A stretch of 64,000 bases of DNA from Acidobacteriaceae bacterium (GTDB lineage Bacteria; Acidobacteriota; Terriglobia; Terriglobales; Acidobacteriaceae), in assembly GCA_003134815.1 (NCBI GenBank), contig PLCO01000013.1, forward strand, positions 21,113-85,112. Reading direction: 5' to 3'. The notes below the pieces were generated by a model, which had not been told where the DNA came from, searched no databases, and was given only the letters and a program-made list of their open reading frames with translations. A program made the translations under genes and the position numbers. Shown piece by piece: positions 25,607 through 34,142 of this stretch (within the stretch, counting starts at the first letter, position 1; every line of letters starts with the position of its first letter).

Positions 25607-26917
25607 TCATCCAGCTTGGCTGCTCGCCAATGCCGGCGCGGCGGAGCTCTCAAATCGGTTGCGGTACGCCCACAGTCCTAACCCCGGATTCGCTACAAAG
25701 AAAATCCTCTCGCCGCCCACTTCGTTGAACCCATGCCGCAGTTTTGCCGGATCGTACCGCGCCGTCATCGCCTTCAAATCCCCGTACTCGAAGCCGACCC
25801 CTTCTATTTCTTTGCGAGTCAACTCGCCGGGGCACCACCGGATCGTAAATCGTCCCTCCGACGAAGCATGAATCAGATGCGCCGCCGCGCTCAGATCCGC
25901 CGCCAGGTCCGCATTTTCTTCCACCGCCTTCAGCGTTGCCGGCGTTCCGCGATAGCCATACTTGCGAATCAGCGCATCGATCCCCTTGTCCTCGCCGAAT
26001 TCCTCCACGCCCGGCGCCAGAATAATCAGCTCCGCTCCGTCGGCCAGCGCCATTCGCGTCCGGTAGATCGCCTTGTTCCCGATCCACGTGCTGTGAAACT
26101 CCTTCGGGTCCAGGTACACAACTGCTTTCTTGATCGGCTCGTCCAACATCTCGAAGTTCACCTTCAGGCTCAGATCCGCCGCCTTCAGGAAGCATTCCAA
26201 GTCGTCGCCGATAAATAGTCCGCGCACCGCCAGTCCGCCATTCTTACCGCGGCCCACCACGGTCTGCACATACACAATGGGCAGGTGCCGCAGAAACTTC
26301 TCGCTGGCGCGATTCAAAACCGTGCGCACAGGGTTCTCGGCCCGCCCCATGATCCGTTCCATCCCGTACACCGCGCCCAGGTAGTGGCTGCGATTGATCC
26401 CCTCGCGCCCGCCCGTGCCGATCAGAATGTTTTTGGAGTGATTCGCCATTCCGATTACTTCGTGCGGCACCACTTGCCCAATCGAAAGAATCAGGTCGAA
26501 CCCGCCCTGTGAGATCAGCTTGTTCACCTGCGCCGGCCACGTGTAGTTCAGCTTACCTTCCGATTGTTCGCGGATAAACTCCGCCGGCAGCTCGCCCAGC
26601 GTCTCAATGTCCGTGCGCCAGTTGTGTACGCGGAACAGTTCCAGCGGCGTACCACCAAACATGCGCGCAATCTGGTCAGGCCGCATCGGCGTGTGCGTCC
26701 CAATCGCCGGCAGCACGGCTTTCAGCCGCTCGCCGTAATGCTCCCACGCATACCGCGTCAGGTCCCCGGCCCGCGAGTGCTCGCGGCTTTGATCCGGCGG
26801 CACGGCCAGCACGGTCTTCCGTTTACCCAGCTTGGCCAGGCTCTCCACCAGCAGCTCTTTTAGCTGCATCTCTGAGAGGTCGGTCTCCGTGCTTCCCACC
26901 GAACAATACAAACTCAT
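25607..26917 (-). CDS. LarA-family nickel-pincer racemase/epimerase, candidate aldonate epimerase
   Basis: A 436-residue member of the lactate-racemase superfamily. Catalytic and cofactor residues are kept: H98 (RVHNWR), H152 (VVPHEVIG), K162 (HSKNILIG, anchor of the nickel-pincer nucleotide) and H178 (NRSHYLGA, nickel ligand). The spacings 10 and 16 between the last three match those I recall for Lactiplantibacillus LarA. The superfamily interconverts 2-hydroxy acids; some members epimerise sugar acids at C2. In an operon with uxaC, uxaE and kduD, a C2 epimerase for mannonate or altronate is a plausible role. LarB, LarC and LarE, needed for the cofactor, are not in the window. Confidence 0.8.
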   Translation of the reverse strand: MSLYCSVGSTETDLSEMQLKELLVESLAKLGKRKTVLAVPPDQSREHSRAGDLTRYAWEHYGERLKAVLPAIGTHTPMRPDQIARMFGGTPLELFRVHNWRTDIETLGELPAEFIREQSEGKLNYTWPAQVNKLISQGGFDLILSIGQVVPHEVIGMANHSKNILIGTGGREGINRSHYLGAVYGMERIMGRAENPVRTVLNRASEKFLRHLPIVYVQTVVGRGKNGGLAVRGLFIGDDLECFLKAADLSLKVNFEMLDEPIKKAVVYLDPKEFHSTWIGNKAIYRTRMALADGAELIILAPGVEEFGEDKGIDALIRKYGYRGTPATLKAVEENADLAADLSAAAHLIHASSEGRFTIRWCPGELTRKEIEGVGFEYGDLKAMTARYDPAKLRHGFNEVGGERIFFVANPGLGLWAYRNRFESSAAPALASSQAG

Positions 26918-26989
26918 TCAGTAAACTCAACTTTCATCGCTTTGGGTCCACGGCGCGGAACAGCGGAGACGCGCAATACAATCACGCTC

Positions 26990-28390
26990 CTACAGCCGAT
27001 ACGCCTTCTTCACCAGCCCATACGTTAATTCGTGCGCCACTTCGTGCGCTTCGTCTTCGTCCAGCCGATGTTCGGCAACCAGCCTGCCCAGGAACGCGCA
27101 ATCCACGCGCCGCGCAACATCGTGCCGTGCCGGAATCGACAGAAACGCCCGCGTGTCGTCGTTGAATCCCACTGTGTTGTAGAACCCCGCCGTCTCCGTC
27201 GTTTGCTCGCGGAAACGCATCATGCCCTCGGGACTGTCATGAAACCACCACGCCGGGCCGAGGCGCAAGCAGGGATAATGCCCCGCCAGCGGCGCCAGTT
27301 CGCGGCTGTACGTTGTCTCATCCAGCGTGAACAGGATGATAGTCAGGTTGCGCTCGTTGCCAAAGCGGTTCAGCAGCGGGCGAAGCGCGTCCACATAATT
27401 TGTTGGCCTGGGAATATCGGCGCCCATGTCGCGGCCATAGCTCTCATACACAAAGCGATTGTGGTTGCGCACGCTCCCGGGATGGATCTGCATCACCAAG
27501 CCATCCTCCACGCTCATCCGCGCCATCTCCGTCAACATCTGCGCCCGGAACAGTTCCTGCTCTCCCGCGTCCGCATTGCCCGCAATCACCTTCGTAAACA
27601 GCGCTGCTGCCTCGCCCTGCGGCAAGTCCGCCGTCTGCGCCGTCGGATGTCCGTGGTCGGTCGATGTGCACCCCAGAACTTTGAATCGCGCCCGCGCCTT
27701 CATGAGCGCATTCAGGTAGCCCTTCCATGTCGAGCTGTCTTCGCCGTGCATTTCGCCCAGCTTCGCCACCAGCCCCGCAAATCCCTTGAACTCCGGATCG
27801 ACTACTGAATCGGGCCGGAACGCAGGAAGAATCCGCGCCTTCCATCCTGAATCGCGAATCGCCTGGTGAGCCTTCAGCCCGTCCAGCGGCGACTCCGTCG
27901 TCGACAGCACCTCAATATTGAATCTCTCGTAAAGCGCCCGCGGCAGAAACTCCGGCTGGCGCAGCTTTTCCGCGATTGTGTCGAAATAAAAGTCGGCCGT
28001 CTTCTCGCTCAGTCGCTCCTTAAATCCAAATAATTCCTCAAACGCAAAATCCAGCCACATCCGCGTCGGCGTCCCGCGGAAAAGATAGTAATGCTTTGCA
28101 AAAATGCGCCAGACCTTGCGCGGATCGTCGACCACCGGCTTCCCGATGCCCAGGTCATCCATCGAGATTCCCTGGCTGTAAAGCATGCGGAACACGTAGT
28201 GGTCGGGTTGCACAAATAGCGTCGCCGGATCGGGAAACGGCCCGTTGTCGGCGAACCACGAGGCTTGCGTGTGCCCATGGGGGCTGATAATCGGAAGGTT
28301 TTGGATTCGTTCGTATAAAGATCGTGCGACTTTACGGGCACTGCTCTCGGCGGGAAATAAGCGGTCTTCGTGGAGCAACATGGCTATCAT
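26990..28390 (-). CDS. uxaC: Uronate isomerase
   Basis: A 466-residue amidohydrolase-superfamily isomerase that turns D-galacturonate into D-tagaturonate and D-glucuronate into D-fructuronate. The metal-binding HxH is in ISPHGHTQASWF near the N-terminus. The segments DETTYSRELAPLAGHYP and LGPAWWFHDSPEGMMRF are typical of UxaC. I chose the ATG at 28390; 28381 (MLLHED) is also possible, and reading further up to 28489 would cross the operator. It is the first gene of the minus-strand uronate operon (uxaC, larA-like, uxaE, kduD) and is divergent from the GntR gene with a GGTCAGACC operator between them. Confidence 0.93.
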   Translation of the reverse strand: MIAMLLHEDRLFPAESSARKVARSLYERIQNLPIISPHGHTQASWFADNGPFPDPATLFVQPDHYVFRMLYSQGISMDDLGIGKPVVDDPRKVWRIFAKHYYLFRGTPTRMWLDFAFEELFGFKERLSEKTADFYFDTIAEKLRQPEFLPRALYERFNIEVLSTTESPLDGLKAHQAIRDSGWKARILPAFRPDSVVDPEFKGFAGLVAKLGEMHGEDSSTWKGYLNALMKARARFKVLGCTSTDHGHPTAQTADLPQGEAAALFTKVIAGNADAGEQELFRAQMLTEMARMSVEDGLVMQIHPGSVRNHNRFVYESYGRDMGADIPRPTNYVDALRPLLNRFGNERNLTIILFTLDETTYSRELAPLAGHYPCLRLGPAWWFHDSPEGMMRFREQTTETAGFYNTVGFNDDTRAFLSIPARHDVARRVDCAFLGRLVAEHRLDEDEAHEVAHELTYGLVKKAYRL

Positions 28391-28434
28391 TCTACCTGCC
28401 TCGCCGACCGCTTCGACAGACGGTCCGCGGTGAA

Positions 28435-28449
28435 AGAGGTCAGACCGGA
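28435..28449. promoter_or_regulatory. Candidate GntR operator between uxaC and gntR
   Basis: Contains GGTCAGACC (28438-28446) with imperfect outer arms. It lies 45-59 bp upstream of the uxaC start and 141 bp upstream of the GntR gene, placed to control both the uronate operon and the regulator itself. Confidence 0.6.
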
Positions 28450-28589
28450 AGTATACACATTCATACCTCAAGCCGCCCCGGGCGCGCAATCTTCCGAACC
28501 TCCTCGAAGATTCTCCAACCGGACCCAGCCTACGGTGATAATCTCGCTTTGACGCTGATTTTTAGGTACGCAAGAAGGTAGCTCATCGT

Positions 28590-29348
28590 ATGCCCAGGGT
28601 GAAAGAAGTAGAGCGCCATACCCACCGCACCATGCAAGTGGTTAACCACATCCGCTCCCTTATTGAGAGCGGAACCCTGCAGCCAGGCGACAAGATTCCA
28701 CCCGAACGCGAGTTCGCCCGCTCCCTCAAAATCAGCCGCGCCAGCCTGCGCACCGGCATCGGTTACATGGCCGCAATGGGCGTTATGAAAATCCGCCACG
28801 GCGTCGGCTCCTTCGTCGCCGATGGCCCCCCTCAATTTGGCACCGCATCGCTCTCGCTCATCGGCGCCCTGCATGGCTTTCAGTCCTGGCAAATGTTTGA
28901 GGCTCGCATCATCCTTGAAAGCCATCTTGCCGCCCTCGCAGCCGAGCGCGGCAAGCAGGAGCACTTCTCCGCCCTCGCCGATGAAGTTGCCGACATGTTT
29001 GCTTCCATGAACAGTCCCGCCGACTATCTCATCCACGACCTCCTTTTTCACCGCATCGTCTCCCAGGCCTCCGGCAATCCCATTCTGGCCGCCATCATTG
29101 AAACCATCACATCGGCCCTCTACGACGCTCGCCTCAAGACCGTCGAGCGCTCCACCGACATGCGCGAATCCGCTGAGATGCACCGCGAGATCTACCGCGC
29201 AATCCGCACGCGTAATGGTAAGGAAGCGCACAACCTCATGGAGCAGCACCTGCGCATGGCGCAAATTGCGCAGGGAATGGAGCGCCCAACGGGCCGCAAA
29301 ACATCGTCCGCCTTGCACAAGAAAAAGCACGCGCGCACTGCGGCCTAG
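28590..29348 (+). CDS. GntR/FadR-family transcriptional regulator (ExuR/UxuR-like)
   Basis: A 252-residue repressor-type protein. The N-terminal winged helix (GDKIPPEREFARSLKISRAS ... IRHGVGSFVA) is the GntR signature. The C-terminal all-helical FCD domain (about 95-230) has Asp/His residues (HDLLFHRIV; ESAEMHREIYRAI) that usually hold a metal and the ligand. FCD regulators often respond to uronates, and FadR-subfamily sites have the form TGGTC-N-GACCA. The palindromes found upstream of the pectin genes fit this form, so it is the natural regulator, derepressed by a uronate or pectin breakdown product. The tail is Lys-rich. Confidence 0.9.
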   Translation: MPRVKEVERHTHRTMQVVNHIRSLIESGTLQPGDKIPPEREFARSLKISRASLRTGIGYMAAMGVMKIRHGVGSFVADGPPQFGTASLSLIGALHGFQSWQMFEARIILESHLAALAAERGKQEHFSALADEVADMFASMNSPADYLIHDLLFHRIVSQASGNPILAAIIETITSALYDARLKTVERSTDMRESAEMHREIYRAIRTRNGKEAHNLMEQHLRMAQIAQGMERPTGRKTSSALHKKKHARTAA

Positions 29349-29644
29349 CTGCCCATCAAATCACGGAAAATCCAGGCTTATTCCAGCTCGCTGCAGGTCG
29401 TCCTGCTGCGCCATTTTTGCCGCCTTGTTGCGTCTCGCGCCACGCTGTCGCCGCCATGCGCCATTTATCGCGCTCCCGCCATACCGCATCAAGAAACACT
29501 GCGGTGCACTTCAGCTCACCCTCGGGGTAAACTTTCGGAATGTTTCCCGAACCTGAACGCGAACCGCTTGGAGCCGCCTTCCAATGCTCAAACTTTATCT
29601 ATGTCCTTTGCCCTCTTGCTCCTGAAAACAGCAATATCGCCAGC

Positions 29645-29657
29645 ATGGACTGACCAT
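29645..29657. promoter_or_regulatory. Candidate distal GntR operator, first TonB receptor gene
   Basis: ATGGACTGACCAT, an imperfect member of the palindrome family. Its centre (29651) is 168 bp from the centre of the proximal site (29819). The same pair arrangement occurs before the second receptor gene. The rest of 29349-29766 has no gene that I can support; parts of it resemble 33900-34000. Confidence 0.45.
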
Positions 29658-29766
29658 ACTTTGTTTGAATCTCGACCAAATTCCACCTTCTCGCATCCAA
29701 ATTCCGCCTTCTCATAGAACCTGCCAATCGATATTCAATTTTCGGAAACCACCTCCAATTTCCCTA

Positions 29767-29791
29767 TTGACAGTTCTTGACCCGCTATATG
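29767..29791 (+). promoter_or_regulatory. Candidate promoter of the first TonB receptor gene
   Basis: TTGACA (29767-29772) and TATATGAAACT (from 29786), both conserved in the copy upstream of the second receptor. Spacing from TTGACA to TATATG is only 13 bp, shorter than the usual 16-18, so the exact -10 is unsure. The operator starts about 20 bp downstream, as expected for a repressor site. Confidence 0.4.
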
Positions 29792-29811
29792 AAACTACTC
29801 GCGCTTCGAAG

Positions 29812-29826
29812 TGTGGTCAGACCACA
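29812..29826. promoter_or_regulatory. GntR operator, proximal site, first TonB receptor gene
   Basis: TGTGGTCAGACCACA, perfect 7-bp arms around a central A. It lies just downstream of the putative promoter and 75 bp before the ATG. Confidence 0.7.
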
Positions 29827-29901
29827 TGTGCCAATTCTTGCCGATGCCATGGGCCGGCGACTTGTGGAGCGCGAAGTAATTCTTAGTGGAGGCAACAAAT
29901 C

Positions 29902-32900
29902 ATGCAATTTGCAGCAATAAGCCAGAGGCAGTGCGCCGGTAGGCTCCGCGATCTCACTCGCACAGAAATGCCCGAACTGCACTTTGGCGCCAGCAGGACA
30001 TTCGCGGTTCTGTTCTCTCTGTTCGTCGCCTTCCTGCTGCTCCTCCCCTTCGCTGCTATCGCGCAGGAGTTTCGCGCAACCATCAGCGGAACAGTCACCG
30101 ACCCCAGCGGAGCGGTGGTGCCGGGCGCCAACGTACTGGTGCAGGAGACAAGCACCGGGGCCATCAGCCACACCACCAGCGATGCGGCCGGCGAATATGT
30201 AGTGCCTTTCCTGATGCCGGGAAATTATTCCATCACGGTGAAAGCATCCGGATTCGAAGTCCTCAAGCGCAGCGGAATTGTATTGCATGCCCAGGAACAT
30301 CCGATGATCAACCTGGCCCTCACGGTGGGTAGCGCCAATCAAACGGTCACAGTCACCACCGCCACTCCGCTTCTCGATACCGCCAACGCTTCGGTCAGCA
30401 CAGTCATTACCACCAGCAGCGTTGCCGATTTGCCTCTCAACGGCCGCACCCCTGCCGCGCTCGCGGAGCTTTCGGCAGGCGTCATCACTACGGCGGCTCC
30501 TGAGCAGATTCATCCCTTCGACAACAACGCCGGCAACGCCTGGTCGATCGGCGGAACGCCAAATCAAGTCAGCGAAGTGCTGCTCGACGGCTCCCCCGAC
30601 GAAACCTTGCTCGGGTCGCTCGCTTTCAGCCCGTCACAGGACTCCGTGAAAGAAATCTCGGTTCAACCCTTCGCCACTGACGCCTCCTTCGGTCACACAA
30701 TCGGCGGCGTGATAAACCAGGTCACCAAGAGCGGAACAAATTCTTTGCACGGCACAATGTACGAGTTCGGTCAGATTTCCGGCATCGACTCAAACACATA
30801 TTTCAATAAGCGCAATGGCGGCACCACACCTGTCTTCCACTTTAACCAGTACGGGCTCACTGTCGGCGGACCGGTTTGGATTCCCAAAGTCTTCAACGGC
30901 AGGAACAAGCTCTTCTTCTTCTTCGCGTGGGAAGGGCTGAAGGACTCCAGCCCCGCGACTACCACCCTCACCGTGCCAACCACACAGAGCCTCACAGGCA
31001 GCCCTGGTACGGGCGGCGAAGCCAACGGCGACTTTTATCAGATCCTTCAGGCCGGGTGTCCGACAGGTATCGCGAGCAACACTCCGTCCACTGGAGCTAT
31101 ATGTAACGCCGACCCCGCCATCAAGCAACCCAACCCTTATTCTGACCCGAGCCAGCTTTATGATCCCCGCAGTTCAGTGTCAACGGGTGGCAATATAACC
31201 CGCACGCCCATCTACAACAATCAACTGCAGTCCGTTTATCCCGTTCTCGATCCCATTGGCCTTGCCTACGTGAAGCTGTTCCCCGCGCCCAACGCGACCG
31301 CTAGCGCCCTCGCCAACGGTCAGGACAACTACATCAGCAACGCGCCCAGCATCGATAACTACGACAACGAATTCGGTCGCCTCGACTTCAACCTTGGGGC
31401 CAATGACCATATGTTTCTCGATGTGCGCCATAACAACCGTACCCAGATCAAAAACAACTACTTCCTCAACAACACCACTGGAACCACGCTGATTCGCGAG
31501 AACCTCGGCACCTCGCTGGACAACGTCTACAACCTCAATTCCTCAACTATTCTCGACATGCGCGTTAACTGGACTCTGTTCTACGAGACGCACGGATCGC
31601 CCGCCCAGGCCTACACCCCAACCCAGATGGGATTCCCCAGCACTCTCGCCGGCTCCAGCTCCGAAGTGCAGTTGCCTGCCATCACCTTCAGCGCCGCAGG
31701 CGGCGGTTGCACGCCGCCCACCAATAGTTATCAGTGCCTTGGCGATACCAGTTCGGCCCTCGACCCCGGCTCAAGTTACCAAGTGTTCACTGACCTTATC
31801 AAGGTCATCGGGCGCCACACGCTCAAGGTCGGATTTGACGGCAGGCAGTACCGGCTGAGCGTCACCAACTACGGCGATTCTGCCGGCGCCTTCACTTTCA
31901 ATACCAGTTGGACCAACGGCGGAACCGGCGGCGTTTCAAGCAATATTGGCTACGATCTTGCTGCCCTCTTGCTCGGTGTTCCTTCCTCGGGCGAGTACGA
32001 CCTGAACGCCCGCGCCGACTACCACGAATATTACGTCGGAACCTTTATCCAGGACGACTGGACCGTCAACGACCGCCTAACCCTCAACCTCGGGCTCCGC
32101 TATGACATCAACACGCCCTACGAAGAACGGCTCGGCAGAACCGTCAACGGTTTCAATCCAGCGGCTACCGTAAACTATGCCGCCACTCCCAAGTGGACTT
32201 CGAACACCCAGACCGTCAACGGGCAAAGCTTCACCGTCCCCAGCATCAACCTCAACGGCGGCCTCACCTTCCCGTCCGGGGCTAACGGAGCCGTCTTCGC
32301 CACCAACAGCGGTTTCTTCAGCCCCCGCTTAGGCTTCGCCTTTAGCGCTGACAGCAAAACCGTTCTGCGCGGCGGTTTCGGCGTCTTCGTGCAGCCTGAG
32401 ACCATGTCAAGCGAATCGGCCACCGGCGTCACCTCGTCGAATGCGCTCTCTAACCAGGAAGGCTTCAGTGCCGCCACCACGTACATCACTTCGTCCAACG
32501 GCGTAAACGTATCGGGAACATTCGAAAAACCGTTCCCCAGCGGCTTCACGCAGCCCACGGGCGCCTTGCTCGGCTCCAGCACCTTCCTGGGTTCGCCGTC
32601 GGCAATCAATTTCCTCGCGCCCAATCAGCACGATCCCTATTCCGAGCGTTGGGATTTTGGAGTCCAGCGCTCCCTCACCAGCAACCTCATGGTCGAGGCG
32701 CTCTATGTCGGCAACCACGGCGTTCATCTTCCTGTCGGAACCCACAACATCAACGCCGTCCAGATGCAGTACCTGTCCACTACGCCTTACTTCAATTTCA
32801 ACTTGAATAAGGCTTACGGGAACAAGATCACCAACCCGTTTAAGGGAACTCTGGGCACTTCGAATACCACTGGGCTGAATACCTCGAGCACTGAGAGCTT

Positions 32901-33732
32901 CGGCAACTTCGTGGTTCCATTCCCGCAATTCGGCACCACGGCAATCACAGAACAGAATCAGACCATCGGTCAATCGTGGTTTTCCAGCGGCATCGTTCAC
33001 ATAGAGGAGCGCGCCAGCCACGGGCTAACCCTCACGGCCAACTACAGCTTCTCCAAAATGATTGAGGCCGACAGTTACCTGAACGATCAAGATACGTCCC
33101 TCACGCGGCGCATCTCGCCTTTCGACCACGTGCATCACTTCACCGCCGGCGGCATCTACGAGCTCCCCTTTGGCCGCGGACGCGCATTCAACTTCGGCGG
33201 CAACCGCCTCGCCGACGAGTTGCTCGGCGGCTACGTCATCAATGGTATCTACCAGTTCCAGACCGGCGCTCCCATTTACTTCTCAGCCGACATTCCGCTC
33301 GACCCGTCAATTACCTCGCTGCGCCAGCTTACGATCCAGCCCCGCAACACCGGGTCAAGCCTGACAGATCGGTCCCTCAATCGCTCCCAGTTTGTCTTCG
33401 CTCCCAACCCCAGCACGTGCACCGGAACCTGCGACGGCAGCGTTAATATCGGCGGCCAATACGTCGATCATTACCGCACTTTGCCGCAAACCTTGTCCTG
33501 GATCCGCCAGGATGGATACAACAACCTCGATGCCTCCATCCTCAAGGACTTCCGCTTTACCGAGGGCTCATACTTCCAGCTTCGCTTTGAAACCTTCAAT
33601 ACACTTAACCACGCGATCTTCTCGGCTCCGAACGTCTCCAGCGCAACTTCAGGCAACTTCGGCCAGATTACCGCTACGGCAGCCAATAGCCTCCCGCGCC
33701 AGATTCAGATCGGCGGGCGCATCGTATTCTGA
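29902..33732 (+). CDS. Oar-like TonB-dependent outer-membrane receptor, paralogue 1
   Basis: A 1276-residue outer-membrane protein of the acidobacterial Oar type. A signal peptide ends near residue 54 (LLLLPFAAIAQ). A carboxypeptidase-regulatory-like domain follows (ATISGTVTDPSGAVVPGANV, about 57-140), then a plug region (about 150-260) and a large beta-barrel ending in the aromatic residue of GGRIVF. GGAGG lies 9 bp before the ATG. It probably takes up pectin oligosaccharides with TonB energy, judging by the operator pair and the island. It is about the same length as the next receptor, which shares its upstream region, so they are likely products of a duplication. Confidence 0.9.
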   Translation: MQFAAISQRQCAGRLRDLTRTEMPELHFGASRTFAVLFSLFVAFLLLLPFAAIAQEFRATISGTVTDPSGAVVPGANVLVQETSTGAISHTTSDAAGEYVVPFLMPGNYSITVKASGFEVLKRSGIVLHAQEHPMINLALTVGSANQTVTVTTATPLLDTANASVSTVITTSSVADLPLNGRTPAALAELSAGVITTAAPEQIHPFDNNAGNAWSIGGTPNQVSEVLLDGSPDETLLGSLAFSPSQDSVKEISVQPFATDASFGHTIGGVINQVTKSGTNSLHGTMYEFGQISGIDSNTYFNKRNGGTTPVFHFNQYGLTVGGPVWIPKVFNGRNKLFFFFAWEGLKDSSPATTTLTVPTTQSLTGSPGTGGEANGDFYQILQAGCPTGIASNTPSTGAICNADPAIKQPNPYSDPSQLYDPRSSVSTGGNITRTPIYNNQLQSVYPVLDPIGLAYVKLFPAPNATASALANGQDNYISNAPSIDNYDNEFGRLDFNLGANDHMFLDVRHNNRTQIKNNYFLNNTTGTTLIRENLGTSLDNVYNLNSSTILDMRVNWTLFYETHGSPAQAYTPTQMGFPSTLAGSSSEVQLPAITFSAAGGGCTPPTNSYQCLGDTSSALDPGSSYQVFTDLIKVIGRHTLKVGFDGRQYRLSVTNYGDSAGAFTFNTSWTNGGTGGVSSNIGYDLAALLLGVPSSGEYDLNARADYHEYYVGTFIQDDWTVNDRLTLNLGLRYDINTPYEERLGRTVNGFNPAATVNYAATPKWTSNTQTVNGQSFTVPSINLNGGLTFPSGANGAVFATNSGFFSPRLGFAFSADSKTVLRGGFGVFVQPETMSSESATGVTSSNALSNQEGFSAATTYITSSNGVNVSGTFEKPFPSGFTQPTGALLGSSTFLGSPSAINFLAPNQHDPYSERWDFGVQRSLTSNLMVEALYVGNHGVHLPVGTHNINAVQMQYLSTTPYFNFNLNKAYGNKITNPFKGTLGTSNTTGLNTSSTESFGNFVVPFPQFGTTAITEQNQTIGQSWFSSGIVHIEERASHGLTLTANYSFSKMIEADSYLNDQDTSLTRRISPFDHVHHFTAGGIYELPFGRGRAFNFGGNRLADELLGGYVINGIYQFQTGAPIYFSADIPLDPSITSLRQLTIQPRNTGSSLTDRSLNRSQFVFAPNPSTCTGTCDGSVNIGGQYVDHYRTLPQTLSWIRQDGYNNLDASILKDFRFTEGSYFQLRFETFNTLNHAIFSAPNVSSATSGNFGQITATAANSLPRQIQIGGRIVF

Positions 33733-33752
33733 CCTTTTTCCAACCCATCCCT

Positions 33753-33786
33753 GCGGCGCGGGACACATCAGCCTCGCGCCGCTTTT
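33753..33786 (+). terminator. Intrinsic terminator after the first TonB receptor gene
   Basis: Stem GCGGCGCG/CGCGCCGC (33753-33760 with 33775-33782) followed by TTTT. It lies 21 bp after the stop codon. Confidence 0.7.
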
Positions 33787-33885
33787 CCTCCACGTCGCAC
33801 GTGTCGGCGCTTCCCCACTCCTCAGCCGACTTGTTCCGTCCTATCGCCTTTGCCATCTTACCCCTGAGAACTGCAATTTCATCGC

Positions 33886-33900
33886 TGAGGTCTGACCTCA
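33886..33900. promoter_or_regulatory. GntR operator, distal site, second TonB receptor gene
   Basis: TGAGGTCTGACCTCA, a perfect palindrome of 7-bp arms. Its centre is 167 bp upstream of the proximal site centre, about 16 turns of DNA. Confidence 0.65.
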
Positions 33901-34007
33901 ATTAATTCGAATCGCAACCAAATTCCATTCCCCGTTCGGCATTCCACCTTCTCATAGACACAGGGAATTTGAATTCAATTTTCGGGAAATGATTGCGAAC
34001 TTCCCTA

Positions 34008-34032
34008 TTGACAGTCGTTGATCCTCTATATG
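34008..34032 (+). promoter_or_regulatory. Candidate promoter of the second TonB receptor gene
   Basis: TTGACA (34008-34013) and TATATGAAACT (from 34027), the same block as before the first receptor gene with the same 13-bp spacing. The operator follows about 20 bp downstream. Confidence 0.4.
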
Positions 34033-34052
34033 AAACTACTCGCACTTCAAAG

Positions 34053-34067
34053 TGTGGTCAGACCACG
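34053..34067. promoter_or_regulatory. GntR operator, proximal site, second TonB receptor gene
   Basis: TGTGGTCAGACCACG: GGTCAGACC core, 7-bp arms with one outer mismatch. Position relative to the promoter block matches the first receptor gene. Confidence 0.7.
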
Positions 34068-34142
34068 TGTGTGAATTCTGGCTTTAGGCCTGGATGGCGC
34101 ACAAAGGAGCGATTCACAACAACTAGTGGAGGCAGGACCGAT

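Noticed and set aside
33993..34142. Longer N-terminus of the second TonB receptor
   Set aside because: It would translate the promoter block and the GntR operator and put the signal peptide 70-90 residues in; the ATG at 34143 has a ribosome-binding site.
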